A DNA stretch of 64,000 nt from assembly GCA_028023455.1 (NCBI GenBank), contig JAQFVV010006635.1, positions 358,098-422,097 on the forward strand, written 5' to 3'. Position 1 is the first letter of the stretch. Each line of letters begins with the position of its first letter. This DNA comes from Epiperipatus broadwayi (taxonomy: Eukaryota; Onychophora; Udeonychophora; Euonychophora; Peripatidae). The notes under the pieces were generated by a model, which made no database searches, was not told the DNA's origin, and saw only the letters and a program-made list of their open reading frames with translations. This document shows positions 9,763 to 21,905 of the stretch, in pieces. The translations under genes were made by a program, and so were the position numbers.

Positions 9763-11348
9763 ACCATGAAATTAAAAAAAATTTATATTCACTGTTGATT
9801 ATTTGTATATGTATGACAGATCAAGCCAAATTCCTCTCCACAATCCCATTTCAATATGCATGGATTTAATACAATAATAGGTTTTATTGTTTAAAGAACA
9901 AATGCAAAAAAAAATGCACTTGCATAACCTTTAACCAATGATATTATAGTTTATTTTTCTTTTATTCAAGATCATTAACAATACAAATTACTAATACCTC
10001 CCCCCACTATCTTCCTTTCCTCTTTCTTCTACTCTTGCCATAACTAATGTAATCTTTCTCTTTTTTTTTTTATTAAAAAAAAAAAAACAAACAAAGGCAA
10101 AGAGCAATATATATTTCATTCTCAAAGGAACATGCACTTTACTTAAATAAGTGTCCAAACCGATCCAAATCTTCACCGGTATTAGAACTAAACGACTTAC
10201 TATTAGGAGTAAGTTATAACACAAAACCCCTACCCTCTCTTTCAATATTTTTTCAACCCTTAATACTTTTCATGTTGCTTTTTAAATCATTTTTAATTCT
10301 ATTCTGATAACATTCTCTTGGATACATTTATGGGATTATTATCTTTTCTTAACCTCGCCCAATAGTCCTGAAAATTTAGTCAAAATTTAGCTAAACGATT
10401 CATAAAGAAAAATTAAAACATACAAATAATTTACATATTTTAACTAAACAAATTAATTAATGTAGATATAAACATTATTAATGTTAAAAAAATCCCCTTC
10501 TATTGTCATAACTCATCATTCATTAATGGTTAAATGCAATTCTAAAACGAATGTTTAAAGTTCACTAATGTCTATAGTTCAATCAATAAACAAACTTTCC
10601 GTTACCCTGATCAATCAGTGCACGTCCATAAGTATTTCTTTGTATTTCTTGGGAGTTGATTCTCAGCAACTAATTTTGTTCCATGGCTAGCTCCACTTTC
10701 TTTTATGTGGTTTGATGTTTCTTGAGATGGTTTCATGGTTTGATGAAGATCTAGGAATAGGTTAGTGCTCCAGCTAACGATGGATTCTATTTCATTTAGC
10801 CTTCAATCAATTTTTATTTCCATTTTTTATATAATAGTTCTTTTTTTCATTAAAAGAAAACTAATATTAATTCTCCACAATGGGTTTTTTCTCTCTATTT
10901 ATAGTCCTTCTTCATTGTCATTTTATTTTATCACATTCCTGGCCAGTGATTGCATTCCTTTAATTTTTTGTTTTTAACACCTTGCTAACCAGAAGTCATG
11001 ACAATAGAATTAATTACAATTCTTTTCTTTCTCCCCTCCCTTCAGATTAAAAAATTAAAATAATTAATTACAAAATTGTTTCAAAATCTTTAAAAAAAAT
11101 TTCTATCAATTTTGATTTAATATCTCAATTCAATTAAAAAATAATTAATCTACCATTTTGCTTTTTTTTTTTTTTTGCTTTTTTTTAAAATCTCAATAAA
11201 AAAAAACTAATAAATAATACCAAAAAAAAACTTTCTAGACACACAGCTTTTATTTCCTATTTTCAACTTAATGAATATGTGTATATACATATATATATAT
11301 ACATACACACAGAAAAAATAATATGAGCTGATCAAAATTATCAGCTCA
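9763..11348 (-). repeat. 3' LTR, main piece
   Basis: Co-linear with 12666-14249 at high identity. In one stretch of about 210 bases around 10261-10490 I counted about 11 differences. It ends in GATCAAAATTATCAGCTCA at 11348. It contains A/T homopolymers and a long CT-rich region. No open frame of note. Confidence 0.85.
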
Positions 11349-11388
11349 TTGTATCCCTTCCTGATTAAAAAAAATTTTTTTAAAAACT

Positions 11389-12370
11389 TTAATCACTCCA
11401 TGAAGATTTGCCTGTAAATTCTCTTTTACAGTTACCTTTTTCCATGGGTTCATTACTATACTCCATATCAACTAATATTTCTATGGCTTCCTCAATCAAT
11501 AGATGACAATTTTCTGCCAGTTTCCACTGTACTCCCGAAGGAGGGTTGTACCTTATAGTTCTTACTATTTGAAATTGGTCCATTGGATAGGCTTCCAATG
11601 CTCTTAATTTTGCAGCTTGATGCTGGAAGAACTGACTGTAAGTTCCATCTTTATCAGGTTTATATTTCTCTTGTGATATTTTCATATGTATCGCCTTTTG
11701 TTTTTCCACACCCAGAACCCCTGTAAAATTATGTCTCAATATTCTGAGAAAGTTTTGGATGTGTAATTTACAGTCTTCCACCATTCCTGCATGGGACCAC
11801 TTAAATAGCTCATTGCTATGATAATTTTTTCTGCTTTATCTGACCTATGAAAGTGAAAAAAATCTTGGAAACTATTCAAATAATCAAATGGGATGTCTTC
11901 CCTGTCTCCTTTAAACCCTTTTAATTTAATAAACTTGGCTAATGCCATTCTATCGAGGCTTTTTTCCTTGGGTTCATTCAGTATCCTTTCCATTTTACTT
12001 TCCTTCGTATCTATTGTTGTCCACTTTTCATGTGTTTACTTTTATTTGTTCTAGGAGTTGTCCTTCCCCTTATCAGCTTCAACATCTGTTTTACTTAAAT
12101 CCCCTTTGCCCCCTTCTATATTTGATCTGTTTTCTTTATTCTCTTTTAAATCATTTATCTCTTTTCTCATGTCTTCGATCATTTTTTTAATCTCTTTTAT
12201 TTCTGTCCAGTTTTCCTCTATCATACCTTTAATTTCTTTTATTTCTTTCCAGGCTTCCAAAACTATTATTTTAGGTCATTGATAGCTCCCAGTATATCTT
12301 CCAAATGACACTGCTCGAGGTTCTTGAATGTCACCACCGGGCTCTCCACTGCACTTTCATCATTGCTCAT
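11389..12370 (-). pseudogene. Gag-like protein of the LTR element, broken
   Basis: On the minus strand the frame begins near an ATG at 12370 (MSNDESAVESP). It meets stops around 12280 and then reads a coiled-coil-like, K/E-rich segment with repeated KEIKEIK-type heptads (12260-12051). After a frame change it continues as a gag core: LDRMALAKFIKLKGFKGDR, then DYLNSFQDFFHFHRSDKAEK, AMSYLSGPMQEWWKTVNY (11993-11736), and finally FFQHQAAKLRALEAYPMDQF to a stop at 11389. The FxG ... AMSYLxGxMQEWW layout resembles retrotransposon gag capsid cores (gypsy-like), where it would package the RNA. There is no zinc knuckle and no pol. Stops and frameshifts show it is inactive. The exact superfamily is inference. 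Confidence 0.6.
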
Positions 12371-12555
12371 TTTTATTTTGTCTTCTTTTATTCTATCTTA
12401 ATTCTAAATCCTTCCCCAACCAAAACACCAACTCTCTGATCTCATCTAAAACCCACCTTACTTATCTCACAACTTTTATCTCCTGCCATATATTTTTCTC
12501 ACAAGCCCCAACATGTTGGGAACACCATTTTCTATCTTCCTCTTGAGTGATCCTC

Positions 12556-14249
12556 TGTGCCACTACTTTTTTTATATCTGAATGATTGTACACTGAGAAT
12601 TTAAAATATTGAAAAATCTGTAATTGTTATCATATGAGGGTGCCACTAGGAAGAGAACATAGAACCGCGAAATTAGAAAAATCTTATATTTGCGGTTGAT
12701 TAGTTGTATATGTATGACAGATCAAGCCAAATTTCCCTTCACAATCCCATTTCTATATGGACAGATTTAATACAACAATAGGTTTTATTCTTTAAAGAAC
12801 AAAAGCAAAAAAAAAAAACAAATACACTTGCATAACCTTTAACCAATGATATGCTTTATTATAGTTTTTTTTCTTTTATTCAAGACCATTAACAACACAA
12901 ATCACTAATAACTCCTTCCCCTCTATCTTCCTTTGCTATAACTAATGTAATCTTTCTCTTTTTTTTTATTAAAAAAAAAACAAACAAAGGCAAAGAGCAA
13001 TATATATTTTGTTCTCGAAGAAACATGAGCTTTTACTTAAATAAGTGTCCAAACCGATCCAAATCTTCACCGGTATTGGAACTAAATGACTTACTATTAG
13101 GAGTAAGTTATAACACAAAACCCCTACCCTTTCTTTCAATATTTTCTCAACTCTTAATACTTTTCATTTTGCTTTCTAAATCATTTTAAAATCTATTCTG
13201 ATAACATTCTCTTGGATACATTTATGGGATTATTATCTTTTCTTAACCTCGCCCAATAGACCTGAAAATTTAGTCAAAATTTAGCTTAACGATTCATAAA
13301 GAAAAATTAAAACATACAAATAATTTACATATTTTAACTAAACAAATTAAACAATGGAGATAAAAAACATTATTAATATTAAAAAAAAAATCTTCTATTG
13401 TAATTTGTAGTTCATTAATAGTTAAATGCAACCCTAAACATATGTTTAAAGTTCACTAATGTTTATAGTTCAATCAATAAACAAAGTTTCCATTACCTTG
13501 ATTGATCAGTGCATATCCATAAGCATTTCTTTGTATCTCTTGGAAGTTGATTCTCAGCAACTAATTTTGTTCCATGGCTAGCTCTGCTTTCTCTTATGTG
13601 GTTTGATGTTCATTGAGGTGGTTTCACAGTTCGATAAAGATCTAGGAATAGGTCAATGCCCTGGCTGGGGACTGATTCTATTTCATTTAGCCTTCAATCA
13701 TTTTTATTTCCATTTTTTTTTATATAATAGTTCTTTTTTTTCATTAACAGAAAACTAATATTAATTCTCCACAATAGATTTTTTTTTTATTTATAGTCCT
13801 TTTCTTCATTGTCCTTTTTTTTTTTCATCATGTTCCTGGTCTGTGATTGAATTCCTTTATTTTTTTTTTGTTTTTAACACCTTGCTAATCAGAAGTTATG
13901 ACAATAGAATTAATTACAATTCTTTTCTCTCTCCCCTTCCTTCAGATTAAAAAATTAAAATAATTAATTATGAAATTGTTTCAAAAAACTTTAAAAAATT
14001 TTTTCTATCAATTTCAATTTAATCTCTCAATCCAATTAAAAAATAACTAATCTACCATTTTTCTTTTTTTACTTTTTTTTTCTCTTTTTTTAAAATCCCA
14101 ATAAAAAAACTAATAACCAATACCAAAAAAAAAAACTTTCTCTACACACAACTTTTATTTCCTATTTTCTACTTAATGAATACATGTATATACATATATT
14201 TACATACACACAGAGAACATAATATGAGCAGATCAAAATTATTGGCTCA
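12556..14249 (-). repeat. 5' LTR, intact copy (1694 bp)
   Basis: Starts TGTGCCACTAC and ends TTGGCTCA, the TG...CA form. It contains both pieces of the left LTR contiguously, which is how the LINE insertion in the left copy was recognised. Followed by ATAT (14250-14253), the proposed target duplication. Confidence 0.85.
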
Positions 14250-14639
14250 ATATAAAGAGCCTGCTAATAGCTCTAAACAACCTTATCTATTTATTTATTT
14301 ATTTATTTTAATGATAAATGCTACAAGAGAAAGTACTTGAAGCCTTTATCTGTGATGGTCCCCATCCCCAGAACAGTTTTGAGCTACAGTTTTTTTCAAT
14401 GAGGACCCTAGGACATTAGATTTAAAATACTAACTCAAACCAAGCATTTGTCTAATTTTTAAATATTAAGAAAAAGATCTAAATCTTCAGAAATCTACAT
14501 GTCTTCAAATTTATCTCTTTAATTAAAGAAACTATATGGGCCTGAACTAAATTCAGTGATCCCATATATTAGTAGCTTAGCAATTTAATATAGCCAAAGA
14601 CTAATAGCAAAATTATAATAAGAGTAAAAATCAGTCACA

Positions 14640-14730
14640 TGTCACATGACTTATATAGCTTGCATTACCAATATGTAATATATAAAAAACCTGCTAATAG
14701 CTCCAAACAAGCTTATTTATTTATTTTGGT
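14640..14730 (+). repeat. Paralogous copy of the LTR element's target site
   Basis: AATATGTAATATAT followed by AAAAAACCTGCTAATAGCTC at 14670-14703 corresponds to the left flank 7671-7684 joined to the right flank 14254-14275. GACTT upstream and AAACAA downstream also match. It therefore shows the repeat without the insertion. Confidence 0.75.
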
Positions 14731-15104
14731 TGATTTTATTAATCATTCATACAACCATTTTGTAATGTCAAATGAGTCAGTCATATTAAGTTCAGTTTGT
14801 ACCATTGTAACATATTTGCACTCAAATGAATACATTTATATACTTTTTGAAAACTTTAGTTATACTTTTATTATTCAATAGATGGGGCCTCTTGTTTTTT
14901 TTTTAAAAAAGACTTATTCATCCAATAGAAAAGAAAGTTGTTTGAAAAAATAAGTACTTTTAGAATAAAAGTCATTACTGAATCAATAAAATAAATCAGT
15001 GATTTTTATTTTGTTTTGTTTTTTATTTGATTTAAAATGTTATAAATGTAATAATTAATGATGATATTAGATTTAGACTTAAATTGCTTTTTATACATAA
15101 TTTA

Positions 15105-15975
15105 AGGATGGGTGCAGGCTATAGGGTCTGGTTAATCGATTTTGGCACCTAAGACAAAAACTTAAAATGTAATTTAAAATCATTAAAAAGATTTATTTTT
15201 AAATTGTTTATAATAAAAATATATATAATAATTAAATATTCATAACTACTAAATATCTATAATTGCAAAGTGGAAGCAACTACCTCCCATGAAGTTATGT
15301 AATGTCAAGATGTATGTAATATCAAAAACCAAGGAAAAAATAGAATGATACCAATCTATCTTTGGGCTCTGTTGTTATATAAACTTAGTTCTTGACTTAT
15401 TCTTAAATTGTACAGTGAATTTTTTTTACTCTTTTAATTTATGTACATATTAAATATTCTGCAAAATTTTCTATCTTTTCATTGGTTTTTGACCCTACAT
15501 AAATTTTCTTGCACCTGTTTTACAATTACAGATATTTAATAGTTATTATTATTTATGTATTATTATAAATATAAAACTAATCCTTCTCTTAATGTTCAAA
15601 GATTGTTAAAAATAAGATTCATTCTCCATTCTTTGAAAATATTAATGGTAAATGCAGAATATTTAGTCTGTACATAAATTAAAACAGTAGACAAAATTCA
15701 TTATATCATTTAAAAAATCAAGACAAAAACTAAGCTTATATAAAAACAGAGTGGAAAGATAGAATAATATCATTCCATCTTTTCATTGGTTTTTGACACT
15801 ACATAGCTCTGTGGGAGGTATTTGTTTCTGCTTTGCAATTAAAAAATATTTATATTAAGTAAAAATAAATATATTAATATATATTTCAATATATTGCTTA
15901 ATTTAAAGCCTATTTCTTTCAGTTCAATCCCTAAAGTACGTAACTTGTAATCTCACCTATAGAACAAGCCCTAGC
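15105..15975. mobile_element. Inverted-repeat element with three related arms
   Basis: The block AATTGCAAAG ... ACTACCTCCCA ... GTAATGTCAAG ... TCAAAAACCAA at about 15230-15350 recurs inverted at about 15770-15865 and, more diverged, inverted at 15470-15545. Outer ends show weak complementarity (GCAGGCTATAGGGT against a reverse-complement GGGCTTGTTCTATAGGTG). No open frame. Confidence 0.5.
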
Positions 15976-16968
15976 ATACAATAATTAGCATTTAACTATT
16001 CAAAATTTTATACCAATAAAGTTAAAGGATGTTTATATATATAATTTTGTCATTTATTTAAGATTACTATTATATATTTTAACTATACATACATTATTTA
16101 TAAGTTTATTTCCACTTGTTGTTTATTTGTAATAATTTCGTATATGTATGTTAGTATGTCTGATGAAATATTCTTCTTTTATTATTTTATTTATAATATA
16201 AATTGATTCAAAAATTACTATAAAATGTTCATATATATTTATATTTTTCAGTAATACATGCTTTATTAAAAAACTATATATATTGTACACTTTATTTGCA
16301 TAATTTTTTTGACAGAATCAAGAAAAAATATATAGCTAAAAGATTAAAGGTCAAATATAAAGAAAAAAATAGGTGTTTAAGATTTTTTTCATATGAAGTT
16401 TTCAAAAATTAATATTGAAGACAATGTAGTTAAGTAGACAATAAGTTTGATTAAACAATGCTTATAGCAAATAGTATATTAAATCCTCAGAGATTAACTA
16501 TTTGTTTGTAATGTATGGTGATTTCTTCTTTAATTATTATTAGAACATTTATAAAATTACTACTTACTCAATACAAAGTATTTTTTTATTATTATTTGCA
16601 ATTTGCTATTGAAAATAATATTAATTATTATTGGGTTTTTTTTTTAGTATAGTTGTTTTATTTTGCTGTTTGAAGATATAAATAATATTAAAATTGGAAT
16701 TTTGAGAATTATAGGCTTTAGAAAAGTTTTATTTTTATTTTTTATAAACAAACATTCTAATGTAATTAAGCAAACTTACTGACATAGCTATTTTCTTTCC
16801 ATTTTCAATCTACAATTTTTGTAAATATAATTAATTCTTTTTAAATAAACATTTTAACATATTTTAATTTTTAATTGATCAAATTATACAAATAATTAAC
16901 ATCTTTTTTTTTTTACTTCTATTATAATACAATTAAAATAATATAGTTTTTCAAAACAAACTTATAGA

Positions 16969-17197
16969 CTGTGCACTAAAAAGAAAAAAAAAAAATTATT
17001 TCTTCAACCACAATTGGAGTTTTTAGATTTAATTTGAAATAAAAGCATGGGGGATCCAGAAATTAATTAATTCAAATCCTTGTTATAAAAATAGAGATTG
17101 ACTTAATTAAATTTTGGACCTTCCCTCATGTTTTTATTTTAAGTTAAATCTAAGAACCCCAATTGTGGTTGAAGAAACAACTTTTTTTAGTGCACAG
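16969..17197. mobile_element. 229-bp foldback element
   Basis: The terminal CTGTGCACTAAAAA is inverted at 17184-17197. The arms continue through TTCTTCAACCACAATTGG and TTTAGATTTAA with few mismatches. A clear target duplication was not seen. Confidence 0.7.
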
Positions 17198-17299
17198 ACA
17201 ACAAAAACATTCAATATAAAAAATAATTTCTCTCTATTATTTTTAAGTTTTTAGTATTTTCACAGTAAATAAAAATGTAAAACTATATTGTACTTTAGA

Positions 17300-17322
17300 C
17301 TGACTGGATGCTTATAGGTGAC

Positions 17323-17353
<31 letters not shown>

Positions 17354-17382
17354 CGCGCGCGTGTGCATGTGTGTGTGTGTGA
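17300..17382. repeat. Compound (AT)n(GT)n(GC)n microsatellite
   Basis: ATATAT from about 17323 runs into GTGTGT, then a short GCGCGCGC and more GTGTG up to about 17380. Confidence 0.85.
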
Positions 17383-17455
17383 AAAGAAAGTTACTGTTAA
17401 CATTAACTGAAATAATTATACAAATATACAAACCATTATACAATTACAAATATCC

Positions 17456-17558
17456 AGTAACGCCCTCTGTTTAAAAGTCTATATCTCAATAATAGCAAAT
17501 TTTAAAATGATAAAGTTTGCTATTATTGATCTATAGACTTTTAAACAGAGGGCGTTAT
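17456..17558. mobile_element. ~100-bp hairpin MITE, TA-flanked
   Basis: ACGCCCTCTGTTTAAAAGTC on the left is exactly inverted on the right at 17536-17555. Arms are about 42 bp around a ~14-bp loop, with one or two mismatches. A TA dinucleotide precedes the left end and follows the right end, compatible with a Tc1/mariner-type target but not proof of it. Confidence 0.7.
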
Positions 17559-17824
17559 ATCACTAGATAATTCTGCTATAAATTAGAATGTATACTCCTT
17601 ATATATATATCATATTTAACTTTTTCATTGCCCAAATTCTGGTTGGTCAAGTGAGTTAAAGCTCTAAACTTTTGATTGGTCAATTACAGAATCAGCAATA
17701 AAAATATATTCATCTTTTAGTATTATATTCATTTTAGTTTTGTTTGTAAAAAGTATATTAACCTTTTTGTTTTTTTTCCTTCAAAAAAGTGGACCAAATT
17801 GCACATTTTTACAATTACAGATAT

Positions 17825-18026
17825 ATGCATATATGCTATCATGTAACTCAAAATTTTTAAAAGAAATGCTAATTTTATTTATTGAAATACATTATAATAA
17901 ATATATATAAATCAAAAGTTCTGGATCATATACATTCTAAAATGTAAATTATATTTTATATGAAAAAAATAACACATATTTATATATTTTTTGTCCAAAA
18001 AACCAGATGGATATAATGAGGGGTGA

Positions 18027-18057
<31 letters not shown>

Positions 18058-18240
18058 GCTATCACGTGACTCAAAATATATGAAAAAGAAATGCTGTTTA
18101 TTTTATTTATTGAAATACATTATTATAAAAATATGTATAAATCAAGTTTTGATTCACATACTTTCTAAAACCTAAAATATTTTGTAAAAAAATATAATAG
18201 ATATTCAAACATTTATAGATAAGAAAATATCACGTGATGT
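17825..18240 (+). repeat. Two-copy direct repeat, period ~225 bp
   Basis: TATATGCTATCATGTAACTC at 17828 and TATATGCTATCACGTGACTC at 18053 start two copies that also share AAGAAATGCT and TATTTATTGAAATACATTAT. A (TA)n tract at 18028-18057 lies at the junction. A third, shorter relative with TCACGTGATG follows near 18229. Confidence 0.65.
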
Positions 18241-18244
18241 TGAA

Positions 18245-19365
18245 AATTTTTAATTGACAAAATGATCTGCATATTTTCAAAACCTACAAAAACACCTTTA
18301 TTATTTATTGCAGAAAATATAATTATAATTTTTTGAAATAGACATAATATTTAGTTAGTAATATTTACTTGATTTCAAAATAATACTTGCGAGAATAAAT
18401 ATCAAAAAATGCGTGCAAGAATATGAAACTTGAAGAATTATCACAGATTCTAGATATCTGAATAGAAAGTCAAAGAGCTTATTTTCATAGAAATATTTTT
18501 TAAAAAAGAAAAGTAAATCATAAATAATTATTATAACTTACCAATTGAAAGAATAATGCAAATTATTAAAAAAAATTGAACATGATTTTGTAGATATCAA
18601 AGGATAATGTCTTTTCTCTATATAGGTAGGAAAAATAGTCAATATGGGGTTACAAATTATCATCCATGGAATAATGAATAAATCATTAATTAAAACTGCC
18701 ATCTATGTGAAACTTTACAAACTAATACCTGAATAGTATATGCATGTGCTAGAATCGAATAAAGAAATTTTTTGGACTAAACTGCTGACTGTTGTCAAAG
18801 GAAATTCAAATGATATCATGTTGAGTACTAATGCCACAGAGGGTGCTTCCTCTGCTAATTTGAATCTAGACCTAGGCAAGGGTTAATAATTTTTCAGATT
18901 ATAAAAGTGAATGAAAATTTTTTCAAAAATATATTTCTATTTATAATTATAAAAATATTTGATAGTGGACAACCTAAAAAGAACATTTGTAACCTATTAG
19001 AAAATGTTGAGTACATCAGTGATTTCTTTTCTCAATTTATATTTATGTAAAAGTAAAGAATTTTTACTAAAATCTTAACTAGTTTTATAAAATAATTTTA
19101 TTTCAGCATATTTTAGCAAAATAATTTATAATATGTAAAAAAAAAAACCATTAAAAACCCACTCTAAAACAACATTTTCATTTTCAAAATCAAAACAAAG
19201 AAGTTGGAGTGGTGAAAATTATTGACAAGCACTCTTCCTTTCTTCGAAATGAGAACCAACCAATCAGCATCTAGGAAAGCCTGTCTTCTCCCATTGTTGC
19301 AGCTTCTTATGTCAATATTATTGATTTTTTACTTATAAAATAATTCTAGAGAGGGCAGCATCTTA
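18245..19365. other. AT-rich spacer, nothing recognised
   Basis: No protein-like frame or clear repeat was seen. A poly(A) run occurs near 19138-19146. Confidence 0.45.
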
Positions 19366-19371
19366 CAGTAC

Positions 19372-19476
19372 TGGGGAATGGAGAATAAAATGGCTAACAG
19401 GTTTATCTGGGCATAATTGCTAAGATATTCTTGACTTCATTTAAGGAGAAGCCAAATACATCACATCTCATCACAG
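19372..19476 (+). mobile_element. LINE 3' end, third copy of the (ACATC)n-tailed family
   Basis: AATAAAATGGCTAACAGGTT, then ATCTGGGCATAATTGC, ATTCTTGACTTCATTTAAGG and a tail ACATCACATCTCATCACA. Matches 9640-9762 without any coding part. Confidence 0.75.
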
Positions 19477-19589
19477 CTTTAAAATGTGCCTAAATTCATT
19501 ATGATAATGTAAAACTTCCCCATTTTAGAGCATGTTGAAGCCGTGTTTGAGTTGATTCACGTCTTTCTTTAATAGGGTTAATCATTAAA

Positions 19590-19795
19590 ATTAGTCAATA
19601 TTTACACAATCTTGATATTATTAACAATCATCAATCTCAATCTGCTGCCTAGGCAACCCACCATTATTAATAATCCAATATATTTATATAGACACTAAAG
19701 ATTGCAACTTGACCACAAATTGTTAAATTGAGATTGCCTTGACAGCAGGTTGAGATTGTTGATCGTTATTGATATTGGAATTGTCTAATTAAAAA
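19590..19795. mobile_element. ~206-bp foldback element
   Basis: The left arm ends CAATCTCAATCTGCTGCC and then AGGCAA. The right arm is its near-complement TTGCCTTGACAGCAGGTTGA and onward. The interior carries AAGATTGCAACTTGAC, shared with fragments at 3380-3485 and 21785-21905. Confidence 0.7.
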
Positions 19796-20742
19796 TATGA
19801 AAAGTTTTTAACATTTTTGCTTTGATTGAAAATTTTAAAAAAAAAAAAAAATTATATTGTAAATGAACTTTACTTAATACATATAATTTATTTCAGTCAA
19901 TTTCACACATGTAGTGTATATATATTAATAGATATTTTTGCAGTAAGTTAATATGTATATACTATATATGTATAAGAAATCAGTAAGTAACTTTTCTATT
20001 AAAATTGTTGATATTTTTTGCTTTTTTTTCAAAAATTTAAAAAAAAAAAAGTTCAACAAATCTATACTATAAACAACTTTCTTATTATTTAAATGAAGCT
20101 TACAATTACAACAAAGAAACTTCACAAACATTATTTAAAACATTCTCCCCACTTTTACCATATCTAAGAAACTACGTCATCAATTTAAAATATTAATGTG
20201 TCCTATCACTTTCATAGGGATTTTTTTTAAATGTACAAAATGTCAACAAATTATCACGAACTTAAATCTATTAAATATCGATTTAAAAATGTTATAAAAA
20301 TGTTATTAAATTGAAACCAAGTGATCTACTAAAAAGATTAGTGTCTTGATTGGATCAGTTTGGTATTAATTAGTTACATAACAGATTTTAAGTAATTTTA
20401 TTGAATTTAAATATGTTATATGTCAATTTTAAAATTTTATTCTAAAGTAAAAAAGGTCAAAAGTTTACAGACAAACCTAATCAACAAACAACCGATTTTC
20501 CAATTTCAATGAAAGAATTTAAAAAGCTAAAATTTATACAAATGGCATTCTGCTTACTTATAAATGTTTAGCATAATGTATAGTAATAGTTTTTTTTCTC
20601 TTTCTCTCATTCAGTTTGAAATGTCTTGAAGTTGTCAGTATTTGACCAATTTCATTAATATTATTCTATATTATTGCACAATAAAAGTGTAAAATAAATA
20701 TATAAAAAAAAGAGAGATAAGAAAAAATAAATAAAATTCATT

Positions 20743-21250
20743 CTATAAAACAGGGGTGGCCAACTTTTGTGTTCATAAGATCTACTTTTTATTTTTAAAA
20801 TGTGTTGCGGATCGACTTGTTGTCATAGGCGATCGACTTGTTGCCATAGGCGTAGTTTAAGTGGAGGGAGGTGTGGAATACATATTATTTTTATATATCT
20901 ACCTAGCAAAAAATAACAATTATTTAACGGGCCAAAAAACTCATGTCCCAGGGAATTAAAGCAGCGCGAGTAATTATTAACAACATTTATTAATTCAAAT
21001 TAGCTACATTAAATCAAGATTAAAAATATTATTTTCAATAATGATATGGTTTAGTGGACTTCACCTATCTAGAAGTGAAAAAAAATTTAGAACAAAAACA
21101 AAAATAACAAAAAAACTTGAAAATGTTGACTTAATTTGTTTCACTTGTTACCCGATAGCTCATGACAGATTGGCCTCGCGATCGACCAAAAATGGCTTTG
21201 CGATCGACCGGTGGATCACGATCGACTTGTTGGACATCCCTGCTATAAAA
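20743..21250. mobile_element. hAT-type nonautonomous element with 8-bp TSD
   Basis: The element proper is 20751-21242 (492 bp). It starts CAGGGGTGGCCAAC and ends GTTGGACATCCCTG, imperfect 14-bp TIRs with the CAG...CTG ends typical of hAT. Perfect 8-bp duplications CTATAAAA lie at 20743-20750 and 21243-21250. Subterminal GATCGAC words occur repeatedly on both sides. The 72-residue open frame near the right end shows no transposase motif, so this is probably an internal-deletion derivative. Confidence 0.85.
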
Positions 21251-21784
21251 CATTGTTAGAGAAGGGAAACTAAATCTCAATACAGATTTCAGTATAGATT
21301 CACACTAGCTGCTAGTAAGTAAAAGATATTCATCTATATTACTCATTTTTACAAAAATTAGGTAAAAGAATATAAATGTTTATCAAAAAGATAAAGTTTA
21401 TTACAACATAATATATGTAAATGTATGTATGTCTATGAGTGCATTCAATAAAGTAAGAAATTTTCAATTATTTTAATATGCAGTTTTAAATAAGGAATAT
21501 GTCATGGCCAAAATCTAGCTTGCGAGAATTTAATACAAGACTATTTAAAAAAACTGATATATGTATAAAATAAAATATTTTTAAAAAATGTTGTTTATTG
21601 AAAAATTCTAACAAAGGCAACCTTTGTTATAAATGATAATTGAAGAGGAAAAAATATAAAATTAACACCGAGTTGGAGTAAAAACAGCCAATAAACAAAA
21701 TGTAATTATTTTAATACTAAGTTATAATTAAATCTTACAGTTACTTATATATATATATATATACATAAAAGCATCCCACACATA

Positions 21785-21905
21785 TACTATAACAACAATC
21801 TTAATCTGTTGTCAAAGCAACCTTTTAAAGTGTTTATTTATACCCTAAAGATTGACACTTGACCGGAAGAGATTGAGGTTTTTTTTAATTCATAGAAGTT
21901 TAACT
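21785..21905 (+). repeat. Fragment of the 19.6-kb foldback family
   Basis: AATCTTAATCTGTTGTC then AAGCAACC, followed by CTAAAGATTGACACTTGACC, parallels the left half and centre of 19590-19795. Confidence 0.5.

Larger units (their letters stand above)
7681..14253 (-). mobile_element. Nonautonomous LTR retrotransposon carrying nested insertions
   Basis: Two direct repeats, 7685-11348 (interrupted) and 12556-14249, start with TG and end with CA. The 4-bp duplication ATAT lies at 7681-7684 and 14250-14253. The gag-like frame is on the minus strand, so the right repeat is the 5' LTR. On the minus strand a purine-rich AGGAAGGGA lies 6 nt before the 3' LTR. A TGGTGTTCCCAAC sequence with a PBS-like look lies about 28 nt inside the 5' LTR, which is further than usual. 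The internal region is only about 1.2 kb and shows no protease, RT, RNase H or integrase. Joining the two flanks gives the sequence seen uninterrupted at 14670-14700, which supports these ends. Confidence 0.85.

Noticed and set aside
11942-12282. Plus-strand frames rich in Ser, Phe and Leu
   Set aside because: Antisense shadows of the coiled-coil and gag region on the minus strand.
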